Shown here piece after piece: positions 1-12,214 of a stretch of DNA of 64,000 bases. The notes beneath the pieces are model-generated. The model was not told the DNA's origin. It ran no database searches and saw nothing but the letters and a program-made list of their open reading frames with translations. Source of the stretch: Utricularia gibba (taxonomy: Eukaryota > Streptophyta > Magnoliopsida > Lamiales > Lentibulariaceae); the NCBI GenBank assembly GCA_002189035.1, contig CM007991.1:3410001-3474000 (forward strand). Direction: 5' to 3'. Position numbers and translations under genes: made by a program. How positions within the stretch are numbered: the first letter of the stretch is position 1; every line of letters begins with the position of its first letter.

Positions 1-139
1 CAACAGGACTATTCTTATAAGTCAGATGCTCTAAGAGGAAAAAAAGGATTCCCTGGTAGTAATTAATCCATAATTCTACTGTTCAGAAACATTTCTCTGT
101 ATATATGATGATCAATACTCTGAATTTTGCCTCACGTAG

Positions 140-2441
140 TGAAAGCTACTGGGAAGAAAAGTATTGCGCAGAAGCCAAGAAATTTGGGTAGCCGTCCTTG
201 GGGAAATAGAATGAGCGATGGTTTTGTACTAATGTAAGGTCTTACGAAACCATTAATGTTAATGGGCTTCGCAAGTATTTTTTCTCCTTGAGGACATAAT
301 GTAGAAAGTTGTTTGTTTTTTTTTTTGGTTTTTCTAATGAACTATAACATCCTCAGGAACTCCAAAAACTACTCAGGAACTTTGCCAAAGAAGCTTCCAA
401 GGGTAACTGAGCCAATATTTCATTCATATTTCATGTTTCTTGCGGTGTGAATTTTTCAATGTATTTCTTATTATCATTATAATTGTTCTTGTTCAATGGT
501 ATTGAAAAATTTTTTGCTTCTTAAATCATATTGATGAGAGGTGTAGCTTCCATAATAAGACAAGTGAAATTTTCATGATGGAACAGGCATCATATACGAA
601 GCATTCATTTTGTTGTTTGATGTCAGCCTGCAGGAAAAGCAGTTGTTACAGGTCAAAGAGCACCAACGAACTCTGCTAACTCCAATATTAAGCCTGATGA
701 TTTATCAAAAGTAAAGAAGGTGCAAGGAAAGGGCTCTGAGAATAAAACAGCTCCTTCAGTTGTATCCCATGACGATTCATCGAAAGAAGAGTATATTGTA
801 GATTCAAACCCTTCCCGTAGGAAATCTAATCGCAGGAATTCTTTTACATCCTCATTGATAATGTCCACACCAAAGGTATCCTTGCTAGCTCCCATAAAAA
901 TCTTGCTTCAAGTGTCTAAGACGGCTTGATATATGGATTTTTATTTTGAAGTTGATGAGGGAAAGTATGAGTATTACTCCATCAAGTACTCTACCACAAA
1001 TTTATGATGAGAACAATCACCTTGAAGTCAGTGACTACGTAGATGACATATATCAATATTATTGGGTTATGGAGGTTAGTCAATTGTTTGAAATCAAGCA
1101 AGTCGATGTGTAAGCTTTTTTCAATTATATATTAATATCATGAATATCATTATGCAGGCGCAGAATCCTCTGCCTAAGAACTACATGGAAAATCAATCCG
1201 AGGTTACACCACAGATGCGTGGTATACTGATCAACTGGCTTATTGAGGTGCTCTGGCTTTGGAATTATGTTCTCTCTCTCACTCTCTCTCTGGTGTTATG
1301 CTTCATAAAACTAATCAATTTCACATTGTCTTGGAACCATTTGTATTTCAGGTTCACTTGAGGTTCGATTTGATGGAAGAAACTCTCTTCTTAACTATCT
1401 TGTTGTTGGATCGCTACTTATCACTTGAGACCATCAGGAAGAACGAAATGCAGTTAGTTGGCCTTACCGTTCTGTTATTAGCCTCTAAATATGAAGATTT
1501 TTGGCATCCAAGGGTACGTAATGGTTTTCATAGCGTCATTGCAGATTATCCAAAATCAATAACTACACATTTCCATTACAACTTCTTGATTAATCCATTG
1601 CAGGTTTCGGATTTGATAAGTATATCTGCAGAACCACTCACTAGGGATCAAGTGCTTAAAATGGTTCGTTCAGTCCCTTTCTTCATGTTCATTCGTACCT
1701 TCTTTTCCCTGACGTGCTCGTGAAAGTTTCATTCCTCTTTTGTGGACTTAAATTCCCATGAGAACAAAGCCTTTTTTTTTTTTTTTTTTTTGCCTTACAT
1801 GCGGAACTCTTCATGACAAACTAGCACTCTTTGAAACTATGGATATCAGGAGAAAACAATACTGAAGAAACTGAAGTTCCGTCTGAATGAGCCAACCACT
1901 TATGTCTTCATGCTCAGGTTTCTGAAGGCTGCTCAATCGAAGGTTAAAAAGGTATCCCCTAAAATGCTTAGAATACACACGTTCTTCTTACATTCATCAT
2001 ACTTACGCAGTCTAATTTCACTGCTACCCTTTCCAGTTCGAACACCTTGCTTTTTACATCCTTGAGCTATGCCTACTGGAGTACGAAGCTCAAAGTTACA
2101 AGCCCTCGATGCTGTGCGCCTCCGCCATCTACGTGGCTCGATGCACGATGCGAATGACACCCATCTGGAATCCAGTCTTGGCACAACATACTCGCTATGA
2201 GGAATCCCAGATCAGGTTCCTCATTAACCACATACAGCATTGGAAATGAGACTGGAATTTTGATGGCATATCGTAACATCCATGAACTCCATTCGTGCAC
2301 AGGGGATGCGCAGAGATGGTTCTCAGGTTCCACAAAGGCGCCAAAACGAGTCTACTGAAAGTGGCTTATGAGAAATACCTGAAGCCGCATTTAGGGATGG
2401 TTGCAGCCATCAAGCCCCTGGATAAGCTTCCTCCTCTGTAA
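140..2441 (+). CDS. B-type mitotic cyclin, CYCB3-like (5' end outside the window)
   Basis: Regulatory subunit of a mitotic cyclin-dependent kinase, acting in the nucleus at G2/M. Exons supported by frame and splice sites: 634-875, 952-1074, 1158-1247, 1352-1513, 1604-1663, 1850-1951, 2037-2215, 2303-2441. Two less certain exons lie near 140-221 and 357-402. The cyclin box is clear: EVSDYVDDIYQYYW, then MRGILINWLIEV, LLDRYLS, QLVGLTVLLLASKYED and a second cyclin fold with YVFMLRFLKAAQS. The protein ends in AAIKPLDKLPPL and TAA. The short spacer EVSDYVDDIYQ(Y)YW and the ASKYEDFWHP motif favour the B3 type over B1/B2; this subtype call rests on family memory. The basic N-terminal segment (RRKSNRRNSFTS) precedes the box. 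The N-terminus and promoter are not in the window, so length and destruction box cannot be judged. Confidence 0.85.
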
Positions 2442-3250
2442 GTCTGCTGACTTCCTCTGCGTATATCCAAAGAAACACTGTGATAGATGTTCAGAAACAC
2501 TGATACGCATCTCTGTATCATGGTTGAATTAGCTTCAACCCTAAATTTGGAGACCAAGTTAGTAGTTACCATCGACAAGAAAAAATTGTTCATATGCTCT
2601 TCGTCACAAAAAAAGGTTCATTTGTGGATATTCAATATTATTTTTTTGTAAATTTATGTTAAAATACAAATGTATATATGAGATTTTAAAATATTAAATT
2701 AAAATAATTATTTTTATTTTTTTATAATATGTTTCATTCAATTCAAACACTTGTATAAAAAGAGTTCAATCCAAGATTGAATATGATATCAAAATGAAGG
2801 TTTTGGGATTTTAATAATTAATTAATAAATCGGCAGACTGGTCAATATTTATTTATTTTAATGATTAGAAATTGAGTTTATAACAGTCCCTTGTCCAGAA
2901 ATAGGAAGTTTTCTATTTTTTGGAGGCGAGTGCATGGCCTCAACGGTTAGGACGGAAAGTACAACGACTAGTAAAATTTTTTGGAGACACGAAACAAGAA
3001 AAAAGGTCAAATTGCTCCTCTCCAAAGACCCCTTTTGATGTGTTGTGATCCTTTGAAGAGATTGTGGATCTGCGTATAATGTTTTCTTCCTACTTTTAAT
3101 ATCTGGGTACTTTTTTCTTTCAAATTCTGTAGTTTTGATATGTCTGAGAGATTTACTGCAAATGCTGGATTTTGATTCTGTTATTGTTTAGTTTTTGGGG
3201 AGAATGATTTGTTGATACTGGCTGGTCTTTCTCTACAATGTGTTTGTAGA
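2442..3250. other. Spacer between cyclin and SLT-like genes
   Basis: AT-rich stretch with the cyclin 3' UTR at its left. The right end probably holds the 5' leader of the next gene: a TTTGTAG acceptor lies directly before its ATG, suggesting a leader intron ending near 3249. No coding frame supported. Confidence 0.5.
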
Positions 3251-5427
3251 ATGGCATCAGTGAACTTCAAATACTGGAATGACTGTGTGGATCCTGATGA
3301 CTTGGAAGCAATGTGGAATGAACCTGATGTGAGAACAGAGTGGACTAATGTTGGAGAAACCAAGGGATCTAAGGTTCATCTTTCCCGTGATCCTGATGGT
3401 CAGCCTTATCTAACTCAAACCGAGATGAGGGTAAAAACCGCTCGAACTCGTAGTGTTTTGGGAAAAAGAAAACAGCATTTATCCATTGTTGTTGAATTGG
3501 ATTTGAACAGGCTGTGGCTGGAATAATAGTTAGAAGGCATTTCGTTTCACAGATAGATTCGGTATGGTATGCCGAACTCTTAAAACAATGTGGCAGTTCA
3601 GGACTACCATTCAGTCCTGTTCTCTTTATGTTTCTCAGGATATGCTCTGTGCAATAGCTGAGCTCGAAAGTGATAGACAACCCCTTGCTACGACCTGTGA
3701 TAAGAAAGCTGATGAGGTCAAAATGGGTATCATGCAGATCACACGACAAAATGCAGAATGGTTAACTAGGTACAGAATTGGTTGACTGTTTGCCTGTTTC
3801 CTTTTATCCCGTTTTTCTGAGGGAAACGCTGGAAAGATGTTATTTTTTCATCTCAGGGAATTGAATCTTACAACATATCAGTTGAACGAGGACTCAAAAC
3901 TTCTTTACAACCCATTCGTGAGTGTGTATTTTGCAGCAGCCTACCTGAAGTGGCTTTCATTTTATGAGCAAATGTATGCTGTTTCTATGTCACTAGAGTT
4001 TCCATCATTCTGATTTCCAAGGTGATTTTTTTTCATTATAACTTGCCATTCAGGGAAAGAAGCGAAGAGTTCATGATCAGAGCTTATAAAGGTGGCACAA
4101 AAAAAGCTGGACACAAATCAACTTTGGTATACTGGAAAAAATATCTCTCTGTCAAGGACAATCTTCCATCCAGGTATAGTGTAGGCTGAATTTGAGAAAG
4201 AGCAATTCTTACTGCAAATTTTTCTCCACAGAAAAGCCTTTGCAGTTGGTCCAGCCCTCGATATCTCTCCGGGCTACGGAGACTCGGTTCCACAAAACAA
4301 AGGTGTTTTTCATGCAATGTGACAAGCCTGCTTATATTCTCATTCCTCCAAGTCCATTTCTTCATGGTTTCTGGTCTTCCTTTCTAAAGCTGAGGCACTC
4401 TCTCTCTGAAAACAAGGTTCGACCAATGCAACCTGGGATTCGAGGACTTCCCCTGAAGATATGGAAGAGATGTGGAATAACAATGAGGTAAACAAGGAAT
4501 GGAACAAAACCGGTGAGAGAAGAGGGAATGTTCGATTCTCAATCGATGTGGAAAAGAAACCTTATCTGTCAAGGGTGGAACTAAGGGTGAGAATGCAGCA
4601 TGCAACATATTATTTGCTGATAATCCTATACACAGATCTACTATGCACCTCAGTGAGCATTCTCCCTTTTTTCAGGCTGTTGCAGAGATCATTTTAGCAA
4701 AGCACTTCACCACAAAAACGGCTAAACCCGTAAGTAGCTATCAATTGCATTTGCTCCTCCACCATGGCTGAGAAACCAAGTTTACTTGTCTCCTTGGCAG
4801 TCTGTGTTATGCGCTATTTCTGAGATGGTCAGCATGCGCTTCGTAGATGGCATCGGCCAACGAACCGGACTGATGGGAATCGACTATCCAACAGCATGCT
4901 GGCTCTTCAAGTATAACTCTCTAACAGAAACTTGCTATGAAAACTCAACAAAATGGACTGCTCATTTTTTTCTCTCTGAACCTTGTGATCTAGGGACTTG
5001 AGCTACCAAAGCTACACAGTAGAATCAGTAGAAGATCTCACAAAGCCTTTCGTTTCCATGTACTTCGGAGCAGCATACATGAACTGGTTGTCAGACTATG
5101 AAGGAAGGTAAACCCATCCTTCATGAACCCTCGAAGAAAAAAAGCAATCTGCATTAATACCCGAAAGCACTAACACAGTTTCTCGAACCCTTCACAGGGA
5201 AAGAACGATACAGTTCATAGTCCAAGCCTATCTCTCCGGCCCACAGAATGTGAACTCTGAAGAAGCAGACCCTTCATGGGATACATTTCAAGAAGCACTG
5301 ATCCATTACGAAAGACCAAAAAGGTGCCTATACATCTTCGTGCATATGCTTTTTCATTCCAAGTTCCCACTTTGAAAGTAACCCGTTACCACTAAACAGG
5401 GAAAATGGAAGCTGCAGCATCATGTGA
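3251..5427 (+). CDS. Two-unit lytic-transglycosylase/lysozyme-fold-like protein
   Basis: Twelve exons give 423 residues: 3251-3430, 3511-3561, 3639-3769, 3857-3973, 4054-4173, 4232-4302, 4417-4586, 4676-4729, 4801-4910, 4994-5107, 5198-5323, 5400-5427. The protein is two copies of one unit (about residues 1-200 and 225-415). Each has a segment around an MW dipeptide (LEAMWNEPDVRTEW / MEEMWNNNEVNKEW), then PYL, an E-M/L-R-AVA helix, then an SLT-like core. In unit 1 the core reads CAIAELES (E87, S88) followed by MGIMQ (residues 106-110), resembling motifs I and II of soluble lytic transglycosylases (family 23 lysozyme fold). A shared PFVS-YF-AAY block follows. In unit 2 the position of E87 is V308 and MQ is replaced by MG. 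No signal peptide is evident at the chosen start; an in-frame upstream start at 3209 would lie in the inferred leader intron. Activity and substrate are unknown; plants lack bulk peptidoglycan. The fold assignment is my inference from motifs. Confidence 0.7.
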
Positions 5428-6192
5428 GAGTCTTTGCATCAAGAGCATCCCTATTCCCAAAGTCTCAAATTTGGATAGGATAAATTAATCATCATTGTTG
5501 CCCCTCATATATCTTTATTTTGATCATGCACTTCAAATAATTATATGATATTTAAGATAAATTATTTTATACATTCACAGTTATGTTATGAACAAATCGA
5601 ATCAGTAAAATGGTATTTGAATTCCATCGATTTAATTAGTTAATTCGATTAATCGAAGAAATTTCAAATATTTTTATAATAGTGTACAAATTAATAAAAA
5701 ATGATGCATATATTGATTTCGCAAATTCAAGTTTGATGAGTTTTTTTTTTTTTTTTTTTTACGTTGGAGTTAAAGGTAGTTACGGGTGCAACTCGACAGG
5801 TTACGGATACCTAGCGTATATCCCAATTGATCCGTATCGGTACCCACCTAATCATATAAAGTAAACCGGTGACGTGGCATCTCTGGGGTTCTTAATTCGT
5901 AAAGGATAGAATTCTGGGCCGAAAACAACGTTCCCCAGGCCCAAGCAGAAATCGGCGCATCCGGATCGCGTTAGCAGAAACAACGGCGCTGTCTACTAAA
6001 ATACGCCTCCTTGGCTAAGGCTAGGCTCTCTATAAAGCTAACAGTGCACCCCTTGCCCTCACGAGCGTCTTGTCTTGAAACCGGTTTGTCCGTAAGCGTC
6101 GAATTTGAACATCGTGGTGTGATTTTGCCCTCGAATGTTGTGTTATTTTGGTTTCGTTGTGGGTTGAGGATGATGTGATTTGGATTCAGGAA
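5428..6192 (+). promoter_or_regulatory. PGK upstream region: site II motifs, TATA box, leader intron
   Basis: The left half is AT-rich with a T-run near 5742-5760. A TATAAAG box lies at 6031-6037. TGGGCC-type site II elements sit around 5917 and 5938. A GTAAGC donor at 6092 and an ATTCAG acceptor at 6189 outline a probable intron of about 98 bp in the 5' UTR, ending just before the ATG at 6193. This fits a constitutively expressed housekeeping gene. Confidence 0.5.
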
Positions 6193-8031
6193 ATGGCGAC
6201 GAAGAAGAGCGTGGGTTCACTGAAAGAGGCGGACCTGAAGGGGAAGAGGGTTTTTGTCAGGGTGGATCTGAACGTTCCCTTGGATGATAACTTGAATATC
6301 ACTGACGACACGAGGATCAGAGCCGCTGTACCCACGATTAAGTACTTGGTGTCAAATGGGGCGAAAGTCATCCTCACTACTCACCTGGTATTCATCGCAT
6401 ATATTGCTTTTTAATCGCCTCGAGAGGTGGATTCATAAATTCGCATCCTCTATGTTGGATCTTCGATGGTTTCGTCCTTTTAGAATGTTTTGTTGCTCGT
6501 GTGCGAGAGTATGTTCAGTTGATGATTGGTTGTGGATTTTGGATGCTAGCATTGCAGATACTTCGTGTGATTTTTACTGGGGTATCGATCGAGGAATTTT
6601 TCTGATTCATGTTTGTATCTCTTTCCGTTATGGTGGAAGCTGATTGGTTATTGCAATGATATGTTCGATTGATGTTGTGTGATTGGTTACTTTCAGGGAC
6701 GCCCAAAAGGCGTCACTCCAAAATACAGCTTGAAGCCCCTAGTTCCCAGACTTTCTGAGCTTCTAGAAGTCCAGGTTTGTGTCCTCTTTGTTTCATGTCT
6801 CGTGAACCACCCTGTTTTATTTTTTTGAGGTTAGAAAAAAAAAGCTTATCTTGGTTCTCTGCAGGTAAAGATCACTAATGATTGTGTAGGGGAAGAAGTT
6901 CAGAGCGTTGTGGCAGGGCTTTCCGACGGGGATGTTGTTCTCCTTGAGAATGTTAGATTCCACAAAGAAGAGGAGAAGAATGATCCCGAGTTTGCAAAAC
7001 AACTCGCTTCCCTTGCAGATCTGTATGTTAATGATGCGTTCGGAACAGCACACAGAGCTCATGCTTCAACTGAGGGAGTGGCCAAGTACTTGAAGCCTGC
7101 TGTTGCAGGGTTCCTTATGCAAAAGGTACGTTTTCCATGAGTTCCTTTTGCTCCCTTGTCAATGAATCAAACTTTGCAGCCAATACAGCAGTGATGTCTG
7201 AATTTATCATGTCTTTTCAGGAACTCGATTACCTTGTTGGAGCGGTAGCAAATCCGCAAAAGCCATTTGCTGCCATTGTGGGTGGTTCCAAGGTTTCAAC
7301 TAAGATAGGAGTGATAGAATCTCTCCTTGGAAAGGTTGATCTCCTGTTTCTAGGTGGTGGAATGATCTTTACATTCTACAAGGCTCAAGGATATCCAGTC
7401 GGATCTTCACTCGTTGAAGAAGACAAGCTCGATCTTGCTACTTCACTCATTGAGAAGGCCAAGGCAAAGGGTGTATCACTTTTGCTACCTTCTGATGTGG
7501 TTGTTGCTGACAAGTTCGACGCCAACGCCAACAGCAAGGTTATCATCATCATCTTTCCCCCATCCCCTTTTACATTCCAGAATTCACTTCATTCCGGATG
7601 CTTTCTTCAGATTGTTCCAGCGTCTCAGATCCCTGACGGGTGGATGGGACTAGATATCGGCCCAGACAGCATCAAATCCTTCAGTGAAGCATTGGACACC
7701 ACCAAGACCATCATCTGGAATGGACCTATGGGCGTCTTCGAATTCGAAAAATTCGCCGCCGGAACAGAGGTGCCCAGCCAGCCAGCCGCCTTTTACTTAC
7801 TACCCACGAATTCTCATCTGAGCTTTTTCTTGTCAGGCGATCGCCAAGAAACTTGCTGAACTGAGTGGCAAGGGAGTGACAACAATCATCGGAGGAGGCG
7901 ACTCAGTCGCAGCTGTCGAGAAGGCCGGACTCGCCGACAAAATGAGTCATATTTCCACCGGCGGTGGAGCGAGCTTGGAGCTCCTTGAAGGGAAGCAGCT
8001 CCCCGGCGTCTTGGCCCTTGATGATGCGTGA
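6193..8031 (+). CDS. PGK: Phosphoglycerate kinase, cytosolic
   Basis: Catalyses 1,3-bisphosphoglycerate + ADP to 3-phosphoglycerate + ATP in cytosolic glycolysis, and the reverse in gluconeogenesis. Six exons: 6193-6387, 6697-6774, 6865-7125, 7221-7538, 7611-7769, 7837-8031, totalling 401 residues, the normal length for the mature enzyme. The protein starts [17 protein letters not shown] with no plastid transit peptide, so it is the cytosolic form. Visible motifs: RVDLNVPLD near the N-terminus, THLGRPKG across the first splice, [14 protein letters not shown], the hinge and nucleotide site [29 protein letters not shown], and the C-terminal GGGDSVAAV and [13 protein letters not shown]. All exon joins are in frame and no key residue is missing. 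The start matches family starts exactly. Confidence 0.97.
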
Positions 8032-9090
8032 TGAGCTTTTCTTCTCCTCCGGATGTTTCAGGCTCTTGCAATAAGAAAAAACCCATCTCTCTGTTTTCCG
8101 TTTTCATCGCTTTTCACTCAAGTGCATGATTTGGGCCCACCACAAACACGAAGTGGACTCAGTTCAAATTGGGCCCAGTTGACTGACCGTGCAGAAGCCC
8201 AAATAACTGGACTTTTTTTATTTAAATTTTTTTACTCCAAATCACGTGTGTGTCAGCCTTGCGGGATATTTTTATATTCTAAAAAAATATAAATTTATAA
8301 ACATTGGCTACTTTTTAAGGGGTAAACTTTTCATTTCTATTTTATTAAAATCATTTTTAAAAAAATATTTTTGACAATTAAAACAAAAGAGAATTTGTAG
8401 TTGTATGCATTTTTTTCTAATTTCGATCTATGTGATTGAATGTTTCAATTCATATTTGTATTCGTTTTTTATAAGTTCAATTTGCTTCAACTTTATTATA
8501 TGAATTCATATACAATATATTTAAAAATTCATTATATTATAATTTTTTATTCCAAGAAAAAATTAAATAGCATTTAAATCGAGTGCCACGCCGCTGTGCT
8601 GTGCACTGCCCGACATTCATTAATCATTCGCCATTTCAACTTCTTACAACGTTGTCACAATTAATCAATATTCATTCCCTCTAATTAATTTCCAAGTATT
8701 GTTTTCTTATAAAAAGTAAAATAAATTGCACTGATCCCTATCTTAAATATACATCAAATATTAATATAAAAAGATAATATTAAAAAAATTGATCATTTTT
8801 ATCGCATACATATAAGAATTTATGGTGTGATACAGAAATTGTACGTCTACATTTTTGTTGGTTGTTGTAAATTGGAAAGGGACGAGCATTGAATAGTAGT
8901 TACCAGTCCATGTTCATAAATGCTGTGACAAGAACAATGAAGTCTGAAGATGCATAGCATTTAAATATTATTTTTCGCTTTTTTTTTTGTAAGCGAAATT
9001 TGCTTCGGGTACTTCGCTGGTATAAAATAAGTGGATCCGTGCGACACCGCCATCGCTTCCTCTGCGGAGATTCAGACGAGTCTCCTTTCG
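8032..9090. other. PGK 3' UTR and AT-rich spacer
   Basis: PGK 3' UTR, then strongly AT-rich DNA with no supported coding frame. GGGCCC/GGCCCA motifs cluster at 8130-8200. The right end (about 8960-9090) is the probable leader of the CFL1-like gene. Confidence 0.5.
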
Positions 9091-9863
9091 ATGGCTGCGG
9101 AAGTGAGTTCTCAGGTGAGGATGACGGGCGCGGCCGCCGCCGCTAGGGAGTCTGGAGATTCGGCGGTGCCGATTACTCGGGATTTTCTTGGTGGTGGTTG
9201 CTGTGCGCATGATTCGGAGGATCTGGACCTTGACCTTGAAGTCCCGTGTGGATGGGAGAAGCGCCTCGACCTGAAGGTGGGTAGCTAATCATTCTGAAAC
9301 GTAGATTTTAGTTTTCGTGTGTGTTGGGTGCTGAATTGATTTCTCGTTTCAGTTGAGGGGTTGTTTAAATGCGGCTGATTTGGCTGTGTTGATGATGCAG
9401 TCAGGGAAAGTTTATCTTCAAAGGTGGCATGAGTCATCCAACTCTTATTTTTCGACGACAGGGGAGCCGCCGGGGGCTGCGTCGGAGAAGTTGCAGGCCC
9501 TCAGTTCCCCCAAAGGAAGGCGTGCAAGCAGCAAACGCTGAATCTGTTCCACGACGGCAGCCTTGATTTAACCCTCACCGCCTCGAATTACCAGAGCGTT
9601 TGCACTCTAGATAAGGTCAAATCAGCCCTGGAACGCGCGGAGAAAGAGACCTTGAGAAAGCGGGCGGTAACGAAACCCTCTTCCCCCGGCGGGCAGGAGG
9701 AAAAGTCGAATTCCCCGATGGCGGTGGCCGCCGGCTGCCCGGCTGCTTACTCTACGTGCTGATCTCGAAAAGTAACCCCAGGTGCCCAAGGTGCAACACC
9801 CAAGTGCCCTTCCCAGTGGCCCCCAAGAGACCTCGGCTCGACCTCAACGCATCCTTTTTCTGA
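9091..9863 (+). pseudogene. WW-domain CFL1-like protein gene with two single-base frame breaks
   Basis: Exon 1 (9091-9276) encodes a protein starting MAAEVSSQ and ending in CGWEKRLDLK; exon 2 starts at 9401 with SGKVYLQRW. Together they form the WW-like CGWEKRLDLKSGKVYLQRW block of the CURLY FLAG LEAF1 family, plant proteins linked to cuticle and epidermal development. The frame breaks after LQALSSP at the C5 run 9507-9511, continues in the next frame (LNLFHDGSLDLTL, then YQSVCTLDKVKSALERAEKE), and breaks again near 9738-9742. The conserved C-terminal YVLISKSNPRCPRC and PKRPRLDLN are in the third frame, ending at 9863. Adding one C at the first run and one G or C at the second restores one frame of about 216 residues. 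All family blocks are otherwise intact, so an assembly error is more likely than a real pseudogene. The family name is from memory of its conserved blocks. Confidence 0.7.
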
Positions 9864-12214
9864 AGGTCAGGAACTTGCTTTCAGATGGGTTTTGTGTCGC
9901 AAGTTCATTAAACATAACAATAAATAGACGTGTTTAATTATCTACATGAACAAACCCCCCTTTACATAAAACAAAAACCCAGCAATTTAATGCTGTAATA
10001 ACGTGGAGGATGTCCAGATCGCCATTAAAGCTAATGAATCCAAGTTGCTGATCAAATCTCCAACCTCGATTCACATTCCCCCTTTTTCCGTGCTGCCGTA
10101 ATGGGCATTCATTGCAAATAAACTCCCCATAATACAATAAATATCCTCTGCTCCCGAAGGTGTCGGACACCCCGACCCGGCACGAATACAAGTGGACGCG
10201 GGCGGGCGGGTTCTGGCGCCGGGGAAGGCCGGTCCACCGCACCTGACTCATAAATGATGCTTTTATTACTTCACTTCCCCCAACCAACAAGTTTTGAAGT
10301 TGAATTCTCCCGCTGCAAGTGATCTACGCGAGATGGGTGGGTGCGTGTCCGTGTCGGTTTGTGAAAATAATAACCGCTGGTTTTCATTCTGTCAGCAGCC
10401 ATCTCCGATGCCGATCGCCACGGCGTCGCCCCGGCATGGGCCATAAATGCTTCCACACGCACACGCACACGCACACGCACACGCAAAAGTAAATGTCACC
10501 TCTTCGGAATGTTCGTTCTCTTCAGAGTTGCAGAGAGTACCTTTTTAACCATCTCCTAAAACTAAATATTGAATTTCATCATTTTTCTATCACCAAAAAT
10601 CAATTTTTCAAATGATCCTGATAAAACCCATTATGCAAAACATGGTAATATCAATTTTTCAGTATTATTTTTGAAAATATTGATTTAAAAATAAAAAATC
10701 ACCAGAAATAGTTTTTTTTCATCAACCTGTTAAAATATGGGTATTTTACGTGTATGAAATAAATAATCATTAAATGCACATTAAATGATTGGTCTCCCCA
10801 TTGTACGAATCTCCAGGGCGGCATTAATCTCGGCCACCCACCCAAATCTTACTAATTATGTTTTCACCCACAACCGGGTTCCCGATTGCTCACGTCAGCA
10901 ATTGTCCAAAAAAGGATAAGGATTTGAAATTAATCATCTCCTGCCTCCACTCCATTTTTAGGAAGACGCATGCACGTTACCGTGCAAGTTTTCCATCGTG
11001 TTATTTATTAAGTAATAATTTTATGATAAATAGTTATTATTTAAATAACACTTATTTTTATTAGCTTTTGTATATTTAATATAGCCTCCCAAGATGGCCT
11101 TAGTTATTTGGGGGCCTCGTATTGGGCTTTATGTAGTGTGGGACTGTAATTGGGCCAGACTCTTTTGATGCTATGTATAGCCCAATAGGGAAGCCCAGGT
11201 TTCCTAATTCAGACCGGTCTATGATCGTAGCCCGGCCTGGTTTCCGAGGATGACGGTTGCGAAGGGCGGCCGTGAACATATGAGCACCGCAAGTTAACGA
11301 ACGCCAGTACGGCCTCGCCGAGGCATTTAATGTGTCCCCCTACGCTTCAACACCAGCAGCCGTACGACGCGCCACCGGTCTGCGCGTTGCGGATTGTGGT
11401 AAATTCAGACTCCACAGAAGTAAATATCCGACGGTGGTCTCCTGCTACTCCGAACCCTCACCCTTTCGTCAGCTTCTTGTGGGTCAGAAAGAGAGACAAA
11501 GATGCAGCCAGCAGATGCGGTAGTGAAGAAGATGCAGCGTCAAGTGCGCCATTTATGGCCACCCAACTGCCGATGAAAGAACACCCATTCCATCTATAAA
11601 CACGAGGTGGACGGGGGAGATCCCACAAACTCCGGTAACTAGACGACGGGATTCACAACTCCAGAAGTGTAGTAATGCCGATGGCTCAACCTCAACCCTT
11701 CTTTGCAACGAAAAAAACAAAAGGAAAAAAGAGAATGAATGATGGAGTTGTATAATTATAATATTTGCAACCCACCAACTACCGCCTTGTCACGTAGTTT
11801 AGATAAATGATGTTATGAGTCAATTCCGTAGCATCATTGATGGCTACAATGCCCCAATCATGTGACTCCCATTTTACATGTACAAAATGGGGTAGTTTTT
11901 TTGACATTAGAAAGATCAGATTTCTAAATCTCTTGGGGATTTATGTGCTGGAAAAGCAATTTGTTTGGCCCTCAAAAAGTTGCTTTTATTTCGGACAGTA
12001 GAATGGCTAGAAAAATGTTTGTCTTAACTGGGAACTGGCGATCCTGCCTCAACTCCAAGTGACTCACGGCATTGATCTTGAAAAAAGCTGATTTTAGTTG
12101 CCTAAAAATGTGCAATTTCCTCAAGGGATTGACCAATTTTTCACTATTTGCAACACACGCCGGGGGAGGGGAGGATTCCGGGGTGGGAGCGGAGCGGAGC
12201 GAGATCTCCCGCAG
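9864..12214. other. Spacer between CFL1-like and SAUR genes
   Basis: Mixed composition with several GC-rich islands (about 10160-10450, 11200-11640) and AT-rich stretches. Short ORFs occur but none resembles a family or shows splice-supported continuity. A TGGGCC/GGGCTT cluster lies at 11128-11200. Confidence 0.45.
10453..10486. repeat. (CACACG)n microsatellite
   Basis: About five tandem copies of a six-base CACACG unit, seen directly. It creates a spurious arginine/valine-rich frame on the minus strand. Confidence 0.9.

Noticed and set aside
9498-9532. A very short intron to explain the first CFL1-like frame break
   Set aside because: It would be about 40 bases, below the size plants splice; a missing C is simpler.
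9401-9542. Reading the CFL1-like gene as a short protein ending at 9542
   Set aside because: Conserved family blocks continue downstream in other frames to 9863, so the early stop is due to a frame break.
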